Source: an uncultured Alphaproteobacteria bacterium (GTDB taxonomy: Bacteria > Pseudomonadota > Alphaproteobacteria > Micavibrionales > CSBR16-224). From it: DNA of 64,000 nucleotides. The stretch spans positions 730,463 through 794,462 of the forward strand of contig CATLPD010000001.1 of the NCBI GenBank assembly GCA_950054485.1, given 5' to 3'. The notes beneath the pieces were generated by a model that worked only from the letters and a program-made list of their open reading frames with translations, searched no databases and was not told where the DNA came from. The translations under genes and the position numbers were made by a program. The first letter of the stretch is position 1; every line of letters begins with the position of its first letter. This document shows, piece after piece, positions 24,444 to 33,393 of the stretch.

Positions 24444-25016
24444 ATGAAGAAAATTGCTGAAAACTGCGCGAAAACCTATACGCGCCTTGCCGGAGAATTC
24501 ACCCGCCTGAGTGCGCGTACTAATCCTCTTATCGTTGGGGTGCGCGGCATTTCATTTGGCGTGGATGTTGCTGCGGCTTTCTTGGTTATGTCAGCCCTGT
24601 CAGCTCCGGCAATCATGCCGATCTGCGTAACGGTATTTTCAGGTGTCATTGCCGCTGCCTTTTTCCATGAAACCTTCAAGGATCTGAAACGCATGAGAAC
24701 TGCGATTCCGTTTTATACTGATCGTCAGGAAAAACAAAACAAGCTGGGTCAGGTCATCGGACAAGAGGATGTTTACGCAATGCCCCGCACGGCAACGGTT
24801 TTCTTGCAATCGATAGACGAAAAACTGGAAAAAATGACAAGAAAATACGATAAAACGAATTTTAGCCTCGTAAAAGCCTTTTATGCCGTCAGAATTAAAA
24901 GCTGCAAAAAGACACGTGAGTCTGTTTTGACTGCAAAATACTCTGAAAAGCTACCTGGCGGGCGTTCTTATATCCGTGATTTCAGGCCTCAGCTGAATTC
25001 ACCAGCCTCAGTTTAA
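24444..25016 (+). CDS. Membrane protein, unknown function (190 aa)
   Basis: The ATG follows ACAGGGTC. The product has a basic N terminus, two adjacent hydrophobic segments at about 43-62 and 64-80, and a basic, helical soluble C terminus (about 85-190). No family is recognised. A consensus-like TTGACA promoter lies upstream. It overlaps the 3' end of the convergent cyclodeaminase gene by 4 bp. Confidence 0.65.
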   Translation: MKKIAENCAKTYTRLAGEFTRLSARTNPLIVGVRGISFGVDVAAAFLVMSALSAPAIMPICVTVFSGVIAAAFFHETFKDLKRMRTAIPFYTDRQEKQNKLGQVIGQEDVYAMPRTATVFLQSIDEKLEKMTRKYDKTNFSLVKAFYAVRIKSCKKTRESVLTAKYSEKLPGGRSYIRDFRPQLNSPASV

Positions 25017-26023
25017 TTTTTTAAAAGTCCGAACAAGTTGCGCGGGTCATCCAACTCGCCGATGATGTCAAGATCCTCGTAGATATCGAATTCGCGGACT
25101 TTATCGTACACGTATCGCAATAGCGAGAAATCCTGCAAGGCAAAACCGACAGAATCAAAAATGGTGATTTCACGCTCGTTTTGACGGCCTTGTTTTTCGC
25201 CTTTGAAAATATGATGCATTTCAGTAACCGCAAAATCTTCGGGCATATGCTGGATTTCGCCTTCAATGCGGCTTTGGGGCTCGAATTCTACAAAAACAGA
25301 TCCGCGCTTCAGGATATCCTGATGCAATTCGGTCTTACCGGGGCAATCCCCGCCAATTGCATTAATATGCATGCCCTGGCCAACCATGTTATCTGTCAGC
25401 ACGGTGGCATATTGTTTGTCAGCGGTGCAGGTCGTGATGATATCCGCGCCCTGAACGGCATCCTGCCCGGTTTTACAGACAGTAATGTCAAAGCCTGAAT
25501 CGGCCATGTTGCGCTGAAATTTCTCGGAGACTTTATAATCAATATCGTAGACGCGCAGGGTATCGATGCCTGTCAGCGCGCGAAAGGCATAGGCCTGAAA
25601 TTCGGCCTGACATCCGGCGCCAATCATGCCCATGGTTTTGACATTATTATTTGCAAGATATTTGGCGGTCAGGGCCGAAATTGCCGCAGTGCGCAGGGCC
25701 GTGCCGATTGTCATTTCAGATAATAACAGCGGATATCCCGTTTCAACGTCTGATAAAACGCCAAAGGCGACAACGGTCTGAAGGCCCTTGTTGAAATTGC
25801 CTGGGTGGCCATTCACGTATTTAAAGCTGAACAGCTCGCGGTTTCCGGTTGGCATCAATTCGATTACGCCGACATCGGAATGGTGCGCATAGCGCGGGCT
25901 TTTGTCAAAGTTGTCCCAGTTCTGATAGTCTTCTTTGATATATTCGGCCAGTTCGGTCATCAGCGTTTCGATACCAATGCGGTTAACCAATTTGACCATA
26001 TTTTCGGCACTTAAATATTTCAT
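25013..26023 (-). CDS. Ornithine cyclodeaminase/mu-crystallin family protein
   Basis: The product (336 residues from ATG 26023) has the OCD fold. The substrate region KYVNGHPGNF, the catalytic-site LLLSEMTIGTALRTAA and the nucleotide-binding MGMIGAGCQAEFQ glycine loop are present, as is INAIGGDCPGKTEL containing the catalytic Asp region. Such enzymes convert ornithine to proline with NAD, or act as alanine or ketimine reductases. An alanine dehydrogenase gene lies divergently next to it, 86 bp away, so both could act in amino-acid nitrogen handling. A TTG at 26032 is an alternative start. Confidence 0.85.
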   Translation of the reverse strand: MKYLSAENMVKLVNRIGIETLMTELAEYIKEDYQNWDNFDKSPRYAHHSDVGVIELMPTGNRELFSFKYVNGHPGNFNKGLQTVVAFGVLSDVETGYPLLLSEMTIGTALRTAAISALTAKYLANNNVKTMGMIGAGCQAEFQAYAFRALTGIDTLRVYDIDYKVSEKFQRNMADSGFDITVCKTGQDAVQGADIITTCTADKQYATVLTDNMVGQGMHINAIGGDCPGKTELHQDILKRGSVFVEFEPQSRIEGEIQHMPEDFAVTEMHHIFKGEKQGRQNEREITIFDSVGFALQDFSLLRYVYDKVREFDIYEDLDIIGELDDPRNLFGLLKN

Positions 26024-26109
26024 CTTGTCCAAGCTTTCTTTTTTGATTTTCTCTTTTATACAAAAATGCTAGTCTTCCTTCAATTCAAAGTTGGTCAAAG
26101 GAGTCTGAC

Positions 26110-27231
26110 ATGCTGATTGGTGTGCCAAAAGAAATTAAAAATAACGAATTCCGTGTTGGTTTGCTGCCGTCTTCGGTGAAAGAATTCACAACGGCCGGGC
26201 ATGATGTTCTGGTTCAAACGAACGCAGGTGCGTCGATTCATGCAACGGACGAAGAATATATCAAGGCCGGTGCCACAATCGCCAAAGACGCAAAAGAAGT
26301 CTTTGCCAAGGCCGATATGATTATCAAGGTGAAAGAGCCCCAACCCGAGGAATGCAAAATGCTGCGTAAGGGGCAGGTTTTATTCACATACCTGCATCTG
26401 GCAGCTGACAGAAAACAGGCTGAAGGCTTGATCGACAGCGGCTGTACAGCCATTGCCTATGAAACAGTGACAGGCCCATTCGGTGGTTTGCCATTGCTGG
26501 CCCCAATGAGCGAGGTTGCAGGCCGTATGTCTGTTCAGGTCGGCGCGGTTGCGATGCAGATTGGAAACCGTGGCGGTTCAGGCCTTTTGATCGGCGGTGT
26601 ACCGGGCGTTAAACCTGCGGATGTTGTGATTATCGGCGGCGGCGTTGCCGGAACGAATGCGGCCAAAATGGCTGTTGGTTTGGATGCCAATGTTGTTATT
26701 CTCGAGCGTTCGCTGGATCGTATCCGCCAGCTTGAGGACTTATTCGGCCCGACTGCGAATATCATTTATTCAACCAAGGCCAGTGTCGATCACTATGTTT
26801 TTAATTCCGATCTGATTATCGGCGCTGTTCTGATCCCGGGTGCGATTGCCCCGAAACTGATTACAAAAGATATGCTGAAACATATGCGCCCGGGTGCTGT
26901 GATCGTTGATATTGCGATTGATCAGGGCGGCTGTACAGAAACCAGCAAGCCCACAACCCATCAGGACCCAACATATATGGTTGATGGCATTTTGCATTAT
27001 TGTGTTGCGAATATGCCGGGCGCTGTGGCACGCACGTCGTCACAGGCGCTGAATAACGCTGTTCTGCCCTATGCTTTGCAAATTGCAAACAAAGGCTGGC
27101 GCGCAGCATTGTCGGAAAATCCACACTTGATGGATGGCTTGACCGTGCATGAAGGCAAAATCACGCAAGCCGAAGTTGCGCAGGATCTGGGTTACGAATT
27201 CTTTGCTCCCGATCAACAGCTTGCGGCTTGA
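26110..27231 (+). CDS. ald: Alanine dehydrogenase
   Basis: The 373-residue product is full length. Arg15 (NNEFRVGLLP), Lys75 (KVKEPQ) and His96 (TYLHLAAD) are the known substrate and catalytic residues, and the NAD site is VVIIGGGVAGTNAAKMA. The enzyme interconverts alanine and pyruvate with NAD and ammonia in the cytoplasm. An AAAGGAG ribosome-binding site precedes the ATG. A chagasin-like gene follows 50 bp later. Confidence 0.95.
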   Translation: MLIGVPKEIKNNEFRVGLLPSSVKEFTTAGHDVLVQTNAGASIHATDEEYIKAGATIAKDAKEVFAKADMIIKVKEPQPEECKMLRKGQVLFTYLHLAADRKQAEGLIDSGCTAIAYETVTGPFGGLPLLAPMSEVAGRMSVQVGAVAMQIGNRGGSGLLIGGVPGVKPADVVIIGGGVAGTNAAKMAVGLDANVVILERSLDRIRQLEDLFGPTANIIYSTKASVDHYVFNSDLIIGAVLIPGAIAPKLITKDMLKHMRPGAVIVDIAIDQGGCTETSKPTTHQDPTYMVDGILHYCVANMPGAVARTSSQALNNAVLPYALQIANKGWRAALSENPHLMDGLTVHEGKITQAEVAQDLGYEFFAPDQQLAA

Positions 27232-27280
27232 CATAATTTTATTTCCGGTGTAGGTTTGTCTTGAAATCAAGGAGTTCAAG

Positions 27281-27595
27281 ATGAAAAAACTATCAGAAAG
27301 CTTTAATGAAATTACCGTTGCGCGCGGCGAAAAGTTTCAAATTGAATTAAAAGAAAATCCATCATCAGGATATCGCTGGCGTTTTCAGGTTGTCAGCGGC
27401 AAGGTTTCTAAAGTGGATGACAAGTTCGAACGTGACGAGCCACGGGCCAATGTCGTGGGTGGTTTGGGTACACGCCGCATGACGTATAATGCTTATGGCG
27501 GCAAAGACATTACCATCCGCGCCCTTTACAAAAGATCGTGGGAAAAAGATTCGGATGCAGCAGGTAATTTGACTTTGAAGGTTAAAATCCGTTAG
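27281..27595 (+). CDS. Chagasin-like cysteine protease inhibitor (family I42)
   Basis: The 104-residue product has the three inhibitory loops of the chagasin family: NPSSGYRW (the NPTTG loop), a VVGGLGTR loop and YKRSWE (the RPW loop). These wedge into the active site of papain-like proteases. There is no signal peptide, so the protein appears cytoplasmic, whereas many bacterial members are exported. AAGGAG precedes the ATG. It overlaps the convergent folD by 4 bp. Confidence 0.8.
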   Translation: MKKLSESFNEITVARGEKFQIELKENPSSGYRWRFQVVSGKVSKVDDKFERDEPRANVVGGLGTRRMTYNAYGGKDITIRALYKRSWEKDSDAAGNLTLKVKIR

Positions 27596-28440
27596 GTCGC
27601 AGCCTCAAGCGTATTTTCAAGTAACATCGCAATAGTCATCGGACCAACCCCGCCCGGAACAGGCGTGATGGCGCAATTGCGCTTGCTTGTAACGTCCTGA
27701 AAATCAACATCCCCCACCAGACGGCATTCATCAATGCGGTTAATGCCAACATCTATAACAATCGCGCCATCTTTCACGTGTTGCGCCGTAATCAGGTTCG
27801 GCACGCCTGTTGCGATGACCAGAATATCGGCATCTTTGCAGGCATCAACCAGATCAGCCGTTTTTGAATGCGCCTGTGTTACTGTACAATTTTCTTGAAT
27901 TAACAGCTGCGCCATAGGGCGCCCAACAAGGGCCGAGGCACCGACGACGGTCGCTTTCAGCCCAGTCAGATCGTGACGTATGGATTTAATTAAATACAAA
28001 CATCCCTTTGGTGTGCAGGGCACTGCCGTATTCTGGCGTAAAACCAGTTGCCCCAGATTATAGGGGTGCAGGCCGTCGACATCTTTGGCGGGGGTAATCA
28101 CATTTATGATTTTTTGTTTGTTAATATGCGCGGGCAGGGGCAATTGTACCAATATGCCATGTACATTTTGATCTGTGTTCAAACGCTCAATCAGGCGCAG
28201 GATATCCGCCTCGCTGGCGTCCTCGGATAATAAATGCACATAGGAATTCATACCCGTATCGGATGCCGCCTTACGTTTTGCGGCGACATAGATCTGACTT
28301 GCGGGGCTTTTACCCACCAATACGACGGCAAGGCCCGGCACGCGGCCTGTTTCATCCATCAGTATTCGCGTTTTTTTTGTAATATCATCACGCAGGCCGC
28401 TCGCAATTGCCCGGCCGTCTATAATCCGGATATCAGGCAT
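27592..28440 (-). CDS. folD: Methylenetetrahydrofolate dehydrogenase/cyclohydrolase
   Basis: FolD carries out two steps of one-carbon metabolism, oxidising 5,10-methylene-THF with NADP and hydrolysing the methenyl form. The 282-residue product shows the catalytic Lys in YVAAKRKAA, HGILVQLPLP, the DVDGLHPYN loop and the C-terminal PGGVGPMTIAMLLENT signature. Its ATG overlaps the stop of the YggT gene by one base, so the two are co-transcribed. Confidence 0.95.
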   Translation of the reverse strand: MPDIRIIDGRAIASGLRDDITKKTRILMDETGRVPGLAVVLVGKSPASQIYVAAKRKAASDTGMNSYVHLLSEDASEADILRLIERLNTDQNVHGILVQLPLPAHINKQKIINVITPAKDVDGLHPYNLGQLVLRQNTAVPCTPKGCLYLIKSIRHDLTGLKATVVGASALVGRPMAQLLIQENCTVTQAHSKTADLVDACKDADILVIATGVPNLITAQHVKDGAIVIDVGINRIDECRLVGDVDFQDVTSKRNCAITPVPGGVGPMTIAMLLENTLEAAT

Positions 28441-28718
28441 TAATAGGCAAGACCCCGCAGCAGGGCTTGGATAATCATCAGGCCAAAGATAGCAATAACA
28501 GGCGAGAAATCCATGCCCCCGATCGGCGGCACATGTTTTCTGATTTTCAAAATGACCGGATTGGTGATTGCATTAATGGCCGTGCAGAATTTGTAGACCC
28601 ATTTATTACGGGCATTTAAAACATCTAATGCAACCATCCAGCTGATAATGACGGCAATCACGATGATCCAGATATAAACATCAAGTGCCCAGATCAAAAG
28701 TCCAATAAGTGGTGTCAT
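28440..28718 (-). CDS. YggT family membrane protein
   Basis: The 92-residue product has two transmembrane segments (about 8-29 and 67-90) separated by a loop containing NPVILKIRKHVPPIGGMDFSP. That loop is the family hallmark (P...P.GG.D.SP). YggT proteins are implicated in osmotic or cell-division-linked functions, but no biochemical role is fixed. It overlaps folD by one base. Confidence 0.9.
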   Translation of the reverse strand: MTPLIGLLIWALDVYIWIIVIAVIISWMVALDVLNARNKWVYKFCTAINAITNPVILKIRKHVPPIGGMDFSPVIAIFGLMIIQALLRGLAY

Positions 28719-28789
28719 GTTTTTTCCTCTTGCAATTTCCCCTTTACTATACCAGCTTTAATGCGAAGGAAAAGAAGAAAGGAAGACTT

Positions 28790-29272
28790 ATGGATTTGGA
28801 AAATACACTGTATCTTGATTTGGAAGATGGCCGCGTTGTCATTCAATTGCGTCCCGATCTGGCGCCAAAACACGTCAAACGTATCAAGGAATTGGCGCGC
28901 GAAGGCTATTATGATGGCTTAATATTTCACCGCGTGATTCCGGGCTTTATGGCGCAAACGGGTTGTCCTGACGGGCAGGGAACGGGCGGATCGGGCCAGA
29001 AGCTGCAGGCAGAATTCAACGACGAGCCCTATGTGCGTGGAACCTGCGGCATGGCGCGTACGACGAACCCTGACAGTGCCGACAGCCAGTTTTTCATTAC
29101 ATTTGATGATACACCGCATCTGGACGGACAATATACAGTATGGGGTCAAGTCGTCGAGGGAATGGAACACGTTGACAGTATAAATGAGGGAGAGCCGCCG
29201 GAAGATCCGACAGCAATTAAATCAATGAGCGTTGCGGCAGATGCCGATGCGAAAAAGGAGAAAAAAGCATGA
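28790..29272 (+). CDS. Cytoplasmic cyclophilin-type peptidyl-prolyl isomerase
   Basis: I start at ATG 28790, after AAAGGAAGA; a longer frame from 28709 lacks such a site. The 160-residue product contains FHRVIPGFMAQTG, MARTTNPDSADSQFFI and a GQYTVWGQVVEGM ending, the cyclophilin active site with the catalytic Arg in FHR and the Gln-Phe-Phe core. It accelerates proline isomerisation. The C-terminal tail is lysine-rich. Its stop overlaps the start of a second cyclophilin gene that carries a signal peptide. Confidence 0.93.
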   Translation: MDLENTLYLDLEDGRVVIQLRPDLAPKHVKRIKELAREGYYDGLIFHRVIPGFMAQTGCPDGQGTGGSGQKLQAEFNDEPYVRGTCGMARTTNPDSADSQFFITFDDTPHLDGQYTVWGQVVEGMEHVDSINEGEPPEDPTAIKSMSVAADADAKKEKKA

Positions 29273-29829
29273 GTAAATTAATCGCAATTTTTACAGCCCT
29301 GTTCATGTTGGCGGTGGTACCGATGGCAAATGCACAGGATATCACGGACCCTGAAAACACGCTGATCCTGCAGTTAAAAGATGGACCGGTTTACATTCAA
29401 TTGCGTCCCGATCTGGCGCCAAACCATACAGCCCGCATCAAGGAGCTGACACGCCAGGGTTTTTACGATGGAATCGTATTCCACCGTGTGATCGAAGGTT
29501 TTATGGCACAAACAGGTGACCCGACAGGCACAGGAACAGGGGGATCAGGTCAGAATATAGACGCTGAATTCACATCGACCCCGTTTGAACGTGGTACGGT
29601 TGGTATGGCCCGATCAAACAACCCAAATTCTGCGGACAGCCAGTTCTTCATCAACTTTGTCCCGACACCATTTTTGAATAACAACTATACTGTTGTGGGC
29701 GAGGTGATTTCAGGTATGGAATATGTTGATAATATCACACGCGGCGAGCCGCCGATGAATCCGGACAAAATCGTTTCGATGAAGGTTGCGGCCGATGCCG
29801 AGCGTACAAACAATCTGACAGTCGAATAA
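29269..29829 (+). CDS. Periplasmic cyclophilin-type peptidyl-prolyl isomerase
   Basis: The 186-residue product starts with a cleavable signal peptide (hydrophobic core LIAIFTALFMLAVV, cleavage near ANA-QD at about residue 22), then a cyclophilin domain closely similar to the upstream paralogue. FHRVIEGFMAQTG and MARSNNPNSADSQFFI are retained. The 4-bp ATGA overlap with the upstream gene and the high similarity indicate a tandem duplication, with one copy exported. A strong terminator follows. Confidence 0.93.
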   Translation: MSKLIAIFTALFMLAVVPMANAQDITDPENTLILQLKDGPVYIQLRPDLAPNHTARIKELTRQGFYDGIVFHRVIEGFMAQTGDPTGTGTGGSGQNIDAEFTSTPFERGTVGMARSNNPNSADSQFFINFVPTPFLNNNYTVVGEVISGMEYVDNITRGEPPMNPDKIVSMKVAADAERTNNLTVE

Positions 29830-29848
29830 ACTGTGTCTGAATAATTTA

Positions 29849-29876
29849 AAAGGCGGTCTTTGGGCCGCCTTTTTTA
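29849..29876 (+). terminator. Terminator after the cyclophilin pair
   Basis: Stem AAAGGCGG/CCGCCTTT with an eight-base loop and a T-run. Confidence 0.85.
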
Positions 29877-29966
29877 TTGCCGTCTTTTATACGTCTCGGG
29901 GCGTGACATTGAAAATAACACGTGGTAATTTATCTTGGATAAAAGTAAACCAAACGGGATATAACC

Positions 29967-30716
29967 ATGAAAATTCTTGTCGCTGTCAAACGGGTACTGG
30001 ACTACAACGTCAAGGCGCGCGTCAAATCAGACCAGTCGGGCGTTGATCTGTCGAATGTCAAAATGTCGATGAACCCATTTTGTGAAATCGCGGTTGAAGA
30101 AGCCGTACGCATGAAAGAAAAGGGCCTTGCTGAAGAAATTATCACCGTTTCAATCGGCCCGTCACAGGCGCAGGAAACATTGCGGACATCACTTGCGATG
30201 GGGGCAGACCGCAGTATCCTGATCGAAATAGATGAAAATGTTGAACCGCTGGCCGTTGCCAAATTGTTAAAAGGCGTCGTTGAAAAAGAAAGCCCAAATC
30301 TTGTTATCATGGGTAAACAATCCATTGATGGCGATAACAACCAGACAGGCCAGATGTTGGCGGCATTGCTGGGCTGGGGTCAGGGCACATTTGCATCCAA
30401 AGTTGAAAAAGACGGCGATCAATTGAAAGTCACAAGGGAAGTCGACGGCGGTTTGGAAACAGTCGGCCTGAAACTGCCTGCGGTTGTCACAACCGATCTG
30501 CGTTTGAACGAGCCGCGTTATGCGTCCCTGCCGAATATTATGAAGGCCAAGAAAAAGCCGCTGGATACAATGGCGCCGTCTGATTTCGGCGTTGATGTCA
30601 GCCCGCGCGTTGTTACCCTTAAAGTCACCGAGCCGCCAAAACGCGAAGCCGGTATCAAGGTTGAAAGCGTCGAACAACTTGTCGATAAACTGCAAAACGA
30701 AGCAAAGGTAATATAA
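29967..30716 (+). CDS. etfB: Electron transfer flavoprotein beta subunit
   Basis: The 249-residue product is full length for EtfB, which binds AMP and with EtfA carries electrons from acyl-CoA and other dehydrogenases to ETF-quinone oxidoreductase. The N-terminal [13 protein letters not shown], the AMP loop ([14 protein letters not shown]) and the recognition-loop region near residues 185-200 are conserved. EtfA begins one base after its stop. Confidence 0.95.
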   Translation: MKILVAVKRVLDYNVKARVKSDQSGVDLSNVKMSMNPFCEIAVEEAVRMKEKGLAEEIITVSIGPSQAQETLRTSLAMGADRSILIEIDENVEPLAVAKLLKGVVEKESPNLVIMGKQSIDGDNNQTGQMLAALLGWGQGTFASKVEKDGDQLKVTREVDGGLETVGLKLPAVVTTDLRLNEPRYASLPNIMKAKKKPLDTMAPSDFGVDVSPRVVTLKVTEPPKREAGIKVESVEQLVDKLQNEAKVI

Positions 30717-30717
30717 T

Positions 30718-31674
30718 ATGTCGATTTTATTAGTTGCAGAACATGATCATAAATCTTTAAATCCGGCCACTTTAAATGCAGTGACCGCCGCTACCAAGAT
30801 CGGTGGTGATATCACCATTCTGGTTGCAGGTGAAAATTGCGGCCCATCAGCAGATTCTGCTGCAAAGGTTGCCGGCGTATCCAAAGTTTTGAAAGCGGAT
30901 AACGCATCATTCGGCCATCATTTGGCAGAACCGATGGCGGATTTGATCGTCGAGCAAGCCAAAAGCGGCGGTTATAAATATGTTCTGGCCCCTGCGACAA
31001 CCATGGGGAAAAACATTATGCCGCGTGTTGCCGCGATGCTGGATACACAGCAGGTTTCGGATATTATCGCTGTTGAAAGTGCCGATACATTCGTTCGCCC
31101 GATCTATGCCGGTAACGCAATCGCAACGGTGCAAAGCAAAGATGATGTAAAAGTTATCACGGTTCGTACCACGGGCTTTGATAAGGCGGCTGCTGAAGGC
31201 GGCAGCGCATCTGTCGAAGATATATCCGCATCAGGCGCGTCAGATCTATCGTCTTTTGTCGGTCAGGAGCTGACAGAATCCGAACGCCCTGAATTGACCA
31301 GCGCAGGCATTGTTATCTCAGGTGGCCGCGGCGTTGGATCGGCTGAAAACTTTGAGATGATCGAAGATTTGGCAGATACGCTGGGTGCTGCGGTCGGCGC
31401 ATCACGTGCGGCGGTTGATGCGGGCTATGTTCCAAACGATTATCAGGTCGGACAAACAGGTAAAGTTGTTGCCCCCGATCTTTATATGGCTATTGGTATT
31501 TCAGGTGCGATTCAGCATTTGGCCGGTATGAAAGATTCAAAGGTGATTGTTGCCATCAATAAAGATGAAGACGCACCGATTTTTCAGGTGGCCGATTATG
31601 GTCTGGTTGCCGATCTATTTGATGCGGTTCCGAAACTGAAAACCGCTTTGGAAAACCTTAAGCAAGCCGCCTAA
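30718..31674 (+). CDS. etfA: Electron transfer flavoprotein alpha subunit
   Basis: The 318-residue product has the N-terminal domain and the C-terminal FAD domain: SGGRGVGSAENF, GASRAAVDAGYVPNDYQVGQTG, APDLYMAIGISGAIQHLAG and AINKDEDAPIF are the FAD-binding signatures. It forms the ETF heterodimer with EtfB and sits one base after it. The DUF389 gene starts 6 bp later, probably in the same transcript. Confidence 0.95.
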   Translation: MSILLVAEHDHKSLNPATLNAVTAATKIGGDITILVAGENCGPSADSAAKVAGVSKVLKADNASFGHHLAEPMADLIVEQAKSGGYKYVLAPATTMGKNIMPRVAAMLDTQQVSDIIAVESADTFVRPIYAGNAIATVQSKDDVKVITVRTTGFDKAAAEGGSASVEDISASGASDLSSFVGQELTESERPELTSAGIVISGGRGVGSAENFEMIEDLADTLGAAVGASRAAVDAGYVPNDYQVGQTGKVVAPDLYMAIGISGAIQHLAGMKDSKVIVAINKDEDAPIFQVADYGLVADLFDAVPKLKTALENLKQAA

Positions 31675-31680
31675 AACACC

Positions 31681-33345
31681 ATGAAAAAAATCAAATTACC
31701 GTTTGATCTTTCCAAAAAATCGCTGAAGGTTTTGGAAAAAACATATCTGTTGCCAGCCCTTCGTGAGTTCAGGAAATGGCGCAATAAAGAATTTATCAAA
31801 CCTGTGGCGCATCAGGATATCATCGGCCTTGTGATCGAGGACGGGCGGATGACATCACGCTATTCCTTTATGATTGTCATGTCCTGCGCGATTGCTATTT
31901 TAGGTCTTTTGTTATCATCACCTGCTGTTGTGATCGGTGCGATGTTGATCTCCCCGCTGATGGGGCCGATCATGTCGCTCGGTTTTTCATTATGTGTTGT
32001 TGATTACAGACAAATGCGTAAATCGCTTGAGGCTTTGGCGATTGGAACCTGCCTTGCGCTTGCCATCTCGATGATCATCGTTTTCTTTTCGCCCTTGACG
32101 GATGCAACACCTGAAATTATGGCGCGAACCAAGCCCAATTTATTTGACCTGTTGGTGGCGGTGTTTTCGGGCCTTGCGGGTGGCTATGCGACCATTAAAC
32201 AAAAAGGCGCGACAATTGTCGGCGTTGCGATTGCGACAGCCTTGATGCCGCCTTTGGCTGTTGTCGGATATGGTGTTGCAACCGTTTCCTGGTCGATTGC
32301 GGGGGGTGCGTTCTTTTTATTCATGACAAACCTTTTGGCAATTGCGCTGAGCGTCACGCTGCTGGCGAAATGGTATGGGTTTGGTGAACATCATTCGCCT
32401 GTTCATACGCTGCGCAAAACACTCGCGGTTTTTGCGGTCTTTATTTTGCTGTCTATTCCGCTCGGGATATCGCTTTCAAAAATCGCCTATCAGGCCTATG
32501 CGACGAAAACAGCGCAGTTTGAAATTGATGATTATTTCAAAAACTATGACAGCCGGATTGCCAATTTTGATATCAACTTCAAGGACAAGGAAAATGTCGT
32601 GATTGATACGGTAATTGTCACAACAAAATACCAACCCGATGCGCAAAACGTTCTGGCAGAGCGTTTAAGCGCCTCGCTGGATACAAATGTTTTGGTATCT
32701 GTTGATCAGATTATTGTTGCGCGTGAACAGGTCAAAGATCAGGCATTGGCTGAGGCTGAAACCCTTTTGCGAAACAATATTCAAAACCGTCTGGCCGAAG
32801 TCGACCTGCGCGAGGATATGATTAACAGCATCCGAAGCACCGCTTTTTTCCCGCTTGAGTTCATCAATATCGATCAGGATCAGAAAATTATTTCCGTTTC
32901 ACCAGCGTCATCGGATGAATTAACGATATCGCTGTTGCGTGAATTCGAAAATAATCTGCGTACCCGTTTTCCCGAATGGACGGTAATGGTTGTTCCCAAT
33001 ACACAGACCCTGCCGACAATCTATTTTGATGTCGGTGAAAGCGAATTAAATGATGCGGCCTTAAACCGTATTGATGATGCGGCCTGGGCCCTGCGCCGCT
33101 GGAATATCAATGATGTTCTTGTGATGGGGTATGCCAGCACACTTGGCGGCAGCCGATCGACGGTCAACCGTCAATTGGCCTTTGATCGCGCCAGCAACGT
33201 TGCAAATATCCTGAATGAAAGCGGGGTTGAAACGTCGCTTCGCAGTGAATTCGGCCGTTTCGACCAAAGCCGCGACGAACGGGACTATGGTATGAACAGC
33301 CTGCATAAGGTCGAAATCAGATTTAATTCAAACAGCATTCAATAA
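31681..33345 (+). CDS. DUF389 membrane protein with C-terminal OmpA-like domain
   Basis: The 554-residue product has a DUF389 membrane part with six hydrophobic segments (about 57-270). It contains the conserved AVVIGAMLISPLMGPIM and GVAIATALMPPLAVVGYG glycine/proline stretches. A periplasmic BON-like helical/beta region follows (about 280-440), then an OmpA/MotB-like peptidoglycan-binding domain at about 450-550 (IYFDVGESELND, ALRRWNINDVLVMGYAS, RASNVANIL). This places an inner-membrane protein in contact with the cell wall. DUF389 proteins are of unknown function. The 6-bp gap after etfA suggests read-through. Confidence 0.8.
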   Translation: MKKIKLPFDLSKKSLKVLEKTYLLPALREFRKWRNKEFIKPVAHQDIIGLVIEDGRMTSRYSFMIVMSCAIAILGLLLSSPAVVIGAMLISPLMGPIMSLGFSLCVVDYRQMRKSLEALAIGTCLALAISMIIVFFSPLTDATPEIMARTKPNLFDLLVAVFSGLAGGYATIKQKGATIVGVAIATALMPPLAVVGYGVATVSWSIAGGAFFLFMTNLLAIALSVTLLAKWYGFGEHHSPVHTLRKTLAVFAVFILLSIPLGISLSKIAYQAYATKTAQFEIDDYFKNYDSRIANFDINFKDKENVVIDTVIVTTKYQPDAQNVLAERLSASLDTNVLVSVDQIIVAREQVKDQALAEAETLLRNNIQNRLAEVDLREDMINSIRSTAFFPLEFINIDQDQKIISVSPASSDELTISLLREFENNLRTRFPEWTVMVVPNTQTLPTIYFDVGESELNDAALNRIDDAAWALRRWNINDVLVMGYASTLGGSRSTVNRQLAFDRASNVANILNESGVETSLRSEFGRFDQSRDERDYGMNSLHKVEIRFNSNSIQ

Positions 33346-33376
33346 AAAAACAGCCCCCGAAATTGGGGGCTGAATT
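33344..33376. terminator. Bidirectional terminator between DUF389 and VWA genes
   Basis: Stem CAGCCCCC/GGGGGCTG with a six-base loop is preceded by seven A and followed by AATTTT. The A-run makes it a strong terminator for the minus-strand VWA gene and a weaker one for the plus strand. Confidence 0.85.
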
Positions 33377-33393
33377 TTCAGTGCTATATTCTG

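Noticed and set aside
30267..30695. 142-codon minus-strand frame
   Set aside because: Antisense to etfB; no ribosome-binding site and cysteine/arginine-rich shadow composition.
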